NCBI RefSeq assembly: GCF_018343665.1
Contig: NZ_JAGYPM010000002.1
Span: 475,979 to 539,978 of the forward strand
Source of the DNA: Cytobacillus citreus
Lineage (GTDB): Bacteria; Bacillota; Bacilli; Bacillales; Cytobacillaceae
Direction of reading: 5' to 3'
Length of the DNA: 64,000 nucleotides
Of this stretch, positions 61,313 to 64,000 are shown piece after piece; position 1 is the first letter of the stretch; each line of letters begins with the position of its first letter. Made by a program: the position numbers and the translations under genes. The notes under the pieces are model-generated. The model searched no databases. It was not told the origin of the DNA and saw nothing but the letters and a program-made list of their open reading frames with translations.

Positions 61313-61750
61313 TTAGTGAGTGCCGCTTTTATCATTGAAATCTTTACTATCGTTTTTTTCGCCTGTTAACTTATCAGATATAATGCGAAAGGTTTCTTCA
61401 TGCTGATCCAGCTTGAACTCGATATGTTTAAAATGGCTTCTAAATTCTGTTGCATTATTTTGAACAGTGTTTTCAAGCTTGTTTAGACCTTTTTCAACAT
61501 TCTCTAGGTTATTTTCAACATTTCCTAGACGGTCTTCAACATTCTCTAGCTTATTTTCAACATTTCCTAGACGGTCTTCAACATTCTCTAGCTTATTTTC
61601 AACATTTACAAAACGGTCTTCAACATTCTCTAGCCTATTTTCAACATTTCCTAATCTTCCTTTTACTTCGCCAAGCTCTTGGTCAACGGTATCAAATCTC
61701 TTCGAATGCTCTTTTAACTCGGCCAAAATTTCATTAAGAATATTCTCCAT
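61313..61750 (-). CDS. Coiled-coil protein with 14-residue repeats
   Basis: This 145-residue, hydrophilic protein has about five to six copies of a two-heptad unit, (G/K)(L)xNVE(D/N)(R/K)LxNVE, between residues 20 and 85, encoded by near-identical 42-bp DNA repeats. It is predicted to be a continuous coiled coil with no membrane segment. ATG 61750 follows GGAGGTGAGAAA on the minus strand. Function unknown; repeat number is likely to vary between strains. The long frames on the plus strand (61450-61790) are shadows of these repeats. Confidence 0.65.
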   Translation of the reverse strand: MENILNEILAELKEHSKRFDTVDQELGEVKGRLGNVENRLENVEDRFVNVENKLENVEDRLGNVENKLENVEDRLGNVENNLENVEKGLNKLENTVQNNATEFRSHFKHIEFKLDQHEETFRIISDKLTGEKNDSKDFNDKSGTH

Positions 61751-62040
61751 TTTCTCACCTCCTTATCGAGATTATATCACAGAGTCTTAATGAAAAATCC
61801 TATCAAAAATTATTTAATAGTTCGAGGGAAAAATCCATAATCTACTACAAAATGAGGTCTAACAATCTAAATCAGTATATTCCTTTAATACAGCAATCAA
61901 ATGGCATTTACACATGATTATCCCCATGCTATACTCTGTCGGTAACTGTCGAATTAACAAAAAAATTAAGGCTTTTCGAGGCAGTATTTTTCACATGAAT
62001 AGACGATACTTTGCTGACAGGGAATTAAAGGAGAAGTTGT

Positions 62041-62907
62041 ATGGGAAAAAATAAGCTTGATTCAATAAAAAGCTCAAAATCGGGAATCATTCGAGAATAT
62101 ATTTACGTACTGATTGGTGCTGCTATCATCGCTTTTACTTTTAATGTGTTTTTGCTTCCGAATCGGGTCGCCTCTGGAGGGGTGAGCGGAATTAGTACGA
62201 TTTTAAATGAGCTTGTTGGTTGGGAGCCTGCGTATGTACAGTGGGCTTTAAATATTCCGCTTTTTATTGCAGGAGTAATCTTACTAGGTAAGCAATTCGG
62301 TGTAAAGACACTTGTTGGAACGATTTTTCTTCCTTTTGTCGTTTTTTTAACAAAGGATTTTGAGCCATGGACACATGACCCTTTGTTAGCTTCTTTATTT
62401 GGCGGAATCGGGGTTGGTCTAGGTTTGGGAATTGTTTTCAAAGGGAAGGCATCTACTGGCGGGACAGATCTCGCTGCGCAAATTATAAATAAATATACCG
62501 GTCTTTCTTTAGGGACATGTGTTGTGATGATTGATGGCTTAATTGTTCTTACAGCAGCGATTGTGTTTGATATTGAAAGAGGCCTTTACGCCTTGCTGGC
62601 CCTCTATGTAACAAGTAAAACGATTGATATTGTTCAGATAGGGTTTGGCCGTTCAAAGATGGCATTGATTATTACGGATAAACAAATTGAAGTTCGTGAA
62701 GGAATTTTGAATAAAATTCACCGTGGAGTGACAAAACTAACAGCATACGGTGGTTATACTGATCATGAGCGCCCAGTTCTTATGTGTGTCGTTGACCAGA
62801 CGGAGTTCACAAAGTTGAAACAATTAGTCAAAACCATTGACCCGACAGCGTTTATCGTGGTTACTGACGCTTCTGAGGTGCTTGGTGAGGGTTTCAAACG
62901 GGTGTAG
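62041..62907 (+). CDS. YitT family membrane protein
   Basis: The 288-residue protein has about five to six membrane segments (residues 18-180, with LLPNRVASGGVSGISTIL and GIVFKGKASTGGTDL) and a C-terminal cytosolic DUF2179 domain (IITDKQIEVREGILNKI ... VVTDASEVLGEGF). The YitT family may be transporters, but substrates are unknown. RBS AAAGGAGAAGTTGT precedes ATG 62041. Confidence 0.88.
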   Translation: MGKNKLDSIKSSKSGIIREYIYVLIGAAIIAFTFNVFLLPNRVASGGVSGISTILNELVGWEPAYVQWALNIPLFIAGVILLGKQFGVKTLVGTIFLPFVVFLTKDFEPWTHDPLLASLFGGIGVGLGLGIVFKGKASTGGTDLAAQIINKYTGLSLGTCVVMIDGLIVLTAAIVFDIERGLYALLALYVTSKTIDIVQIGFGRSKMALIITDKQIEVREGILNKIHRGVTKLTAYGGYTDHERPVLMCVVDQTEFTKLKQLVKTIDPTAFIVVTDASEVLGEGFKRV

Positions 62908-62962
62908 AATATTGGTATAATGTAGCTGTAGTATGTAAATTTTCCAGAGGGAGGATTTTGCA

Positions 62963-63313
62963 GTGAAAAAGAAGCTTCTTGCATTACTTATGGGTACTTC
63001 TCTTGTTCTTGCAGCTTGCGGTGGCGCAAATGATGCAGATAAGAAGGACACAGACACAGGTACAACAAATGGTGGAGAAACCACTACAGCTGATGCTGGA
63101 GATGCTCAAAAGCTTTATGATCAAAAGTGCTCAAGCTGTCATGGAGGCGACCTTACAGGTGGAGTAGGTCCTGCACTTGATAAAGCAGGCTCTAAGCTTT
63201 CCAAGGAAGATATTGAAAACATCCTCGCTAACGGTAAAGGCCAAATGCCTCCTGGACTTCTTAAAGGCGATGAGGCATCAAAGGTTGCTGAGTGGTTAGC
63301 CGCTAAAAAGTAA
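62963..63313 (+). CDS. cccB: Cytochrome c-551, membrane-anchored lipoprotein
   Basis: The 116-residue precursor has a lipoprotein signal (LVLAAC, Cys19), a Thr/Gly/Asp-rich linker (20-45) and a class I c-type haem domain with CSSCH (56-60) and the axial Met95 in GQMPPG. It carries electrons outside the membrane to cytochrome oxidase. Start is GTG 62963 after GAGGGAGGATTTTGCA. B. subtilis cccB also lies next to prfB-ftsE. Confidence 0.95.
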   Translation: MKKKLLALLMGTSLVLAACGGANDADKKDTDTGTTNGGETTTADAGDAQKLYDQKCSSCHGGDLTGGVGPALDKAGSKLSKEDIENILANGKGQMPPGLLKGDEASKVAEWLAAKK

Positions 63314-63327
63314 TAAGTTCTCAAAAG

Positions 63328-63362
63328 ACGTTCTGTTATTGTTATTGCAGAACGTTTTTTTA
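63328..63362 (+). terminator. Terminator of cccB
   Basis: ACGTTCTG (63328-63335) pairs with CAGAACGT (63348-63355), followed by TTTTTTT. Confidence 0.92.
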
Positions 63363-63414
63363 TTGCTTATGAATAATATTTTTCACTGTCTTTGGATGAT
63401 AGAGGAAAATGACG

Positions 63415-63512
63415 GACAGTGGTCTATTTAGCTCTTTTTCAGACCACTTCTCCGCTGAAAACTACGAGTGGTGGTCAATTCAGCTTCCTTTCAGACCTCT
63501 TCTCTTCTTAAA
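63415..63512 (+). repeat. Array F, 52-bp unit, about 1.8 copies
   Basis: GTGGTCTA at 63419 recurs as GTGGTCAA at 63471; CAGACCACTTCTC at 63440 recurs as CAGACCTCTTCTC at 63492; both are 52 apart. Each unit has the dyad GGTCT/A...AGACC. It lies between cccB and ftsE. The rest of the gap to 63787 is AT-rich with no array. Confidence 0.8.
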
Positions 63513-63787
63513 AAATAGATTATTATAAAATTAGATAAAATAGGTATATTTTCATATTGAAAAGAAAATGTAATAATTTTTCAACGTAATAAGACAAATT
63601 ATGATGTTATAATGGGGTGTATGGAATTTTCCAAGAGCATCGTAGTTATTTTCCGGTCGAATTTTGTCGTTTTTTAGCGAATGAAGTTTTCATAATATGA
63701 GATGAATGCGTTTTACTATATATAGGATTAATAGAAGCGAAGTCTCTTCCGCTTTTCTAAATAAACATAATAGATTAGGTGATGTTA

Positions 63788-64000
63788 ATGATAGAAATGC
63801 AAGATGTATATAAGAAGTATCCAAACGGGGTTATCGCTGCCAATGGAATAGATGTGCATATTAAAGCAGGAGAGTTTGTGTACGTTGTAGGTCCAAGTGG
63901 TGCGGGGAAAACTACTTTTATTAAAATGATGTATAGAGAAGAGAAGCCAACAAGTGGAACAATCACAATTAATGGTGTAAATCTTGCAAAATTAAAATCT
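63788..64000 (+). CDS. ftsE: Cell-division ABC transporter ATPase FtsE (5' part)
   Basis: The first 71 codons are inside the window: MIEMQDVYKKYPNGVIAANG, then the Walker A GPSGAGKTT and FIKMMYREEKP, characteristic of FtsE. With FtsX it controls peptidoglycan hydrolases and, in Bacillus, entry into sporulation. RBS TAGGTGATGTTA precedes ATG 63788. The gene runs off the window end. Confidence 0.93.
   Translation, partial: MIEMQDVYKKYPNGVIAANGIDVHIKAGEFVYVVGPSGAGKTTFIKMMYREEKPTSGTITINGVNLAKLKS

Noticed and set aside
61450-61790. Two plus-strand frames of 95 and 107 residues
   Set aside because: They are antisense shadows of the coiled-coil gene's 42-bp repeats (FSTF and LQHSLAYFQH repeats).

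Overview
The window comes from a low-GC, Gram-positive, flagellated and probably spore-forming member of the Bacillaceae. Evidence is the B. subtilis-like backbone (tagO ... gtaB ... lytR ... yvyE-degS-degU-degV-comFA-comFC-yvyF-flgMNKL-yviE-fliW-csrA-hag-flaG-fliDST-hpf-secA-prfB-cccB-ftsE), a small Sda-type checkpoint gene, strong AGGAGG-type ribosome binding sites, many TTG/GTG starts and sigma-D promoters (TAAA-N15-NCCGATAT). It does not look like B. subtilis itself: it adds an accessory Sec locus, a different surface-polysaccharide cluster and many intergenic repeat arrays.

Layout. 1-0.5 kb: tail of an IS256-like element abutting a 52-bp tandem array. 0.56-4.15 kb: accessory Sec pair (SlaP-like protein and SecA2), minus strand. 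4.4-22.2 kb: wall-polymer cluster, with TagO, five enzymes matching the WbpA/B/E/D/I route to UDP-ManNAc3NAcA, a Wzz-like protein, Wzx flippase, Wzy polymerase, an asparagine-synthetase-like amidotransferase, three GT4 glycosyltransferases and GalU. 22.9-28.7 kb: wall-turnover block on the minus strand (SpoIID/LytB-like, SH3 protein, six-SH3 amidase, LCP ligase), comparable to B. subtilis lytABC-lytR. 28.8-38.1 kb: YvyE, DegS/DegU, a small hypothetical protein, Sda-like, DegV, ComFA, ComFC (with an apparent ATT start), YvyF. 38.2-54.0 kb: late flagellar genes with a SunS-like glycosyltransferase and a decayed modification island between hag and flaG, then a FliK-like/FlhB-tail pair. 54.6-64 kb: HPF, gamma-glutamyltransferase-like, SecA1, RF2 with programmed frameshift, a coiled-coil protein, YitT family, cytochrome c-551, start of ftsE.

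How it fits together: SecA2/SlaP would export S-layer or wall proteins; TagO, the Wbp-type enzymes, GalU and the LCP protein could build and attach an acidic diacetamido-uronic-acid secondary wall polymer of the kind that anchors S-layers in some Bacillaceae; DegS/DegU and the CsrA-FliW-Hag circuit control motility and exoproducts.

The most unusual signal is in the intergenic DNA: six tandem arrays with unrelated-looking sequence but an identical 52-bp period. Three share the fixed framework GGT(C/A)AC-N17-GCCCG-N24. Three further arrays have a 20-21-bp period around a (G/A)C(G/C/T)GATA core. All nine lie 3' of a gene and none lies in the four divergent promoter regions of the window.
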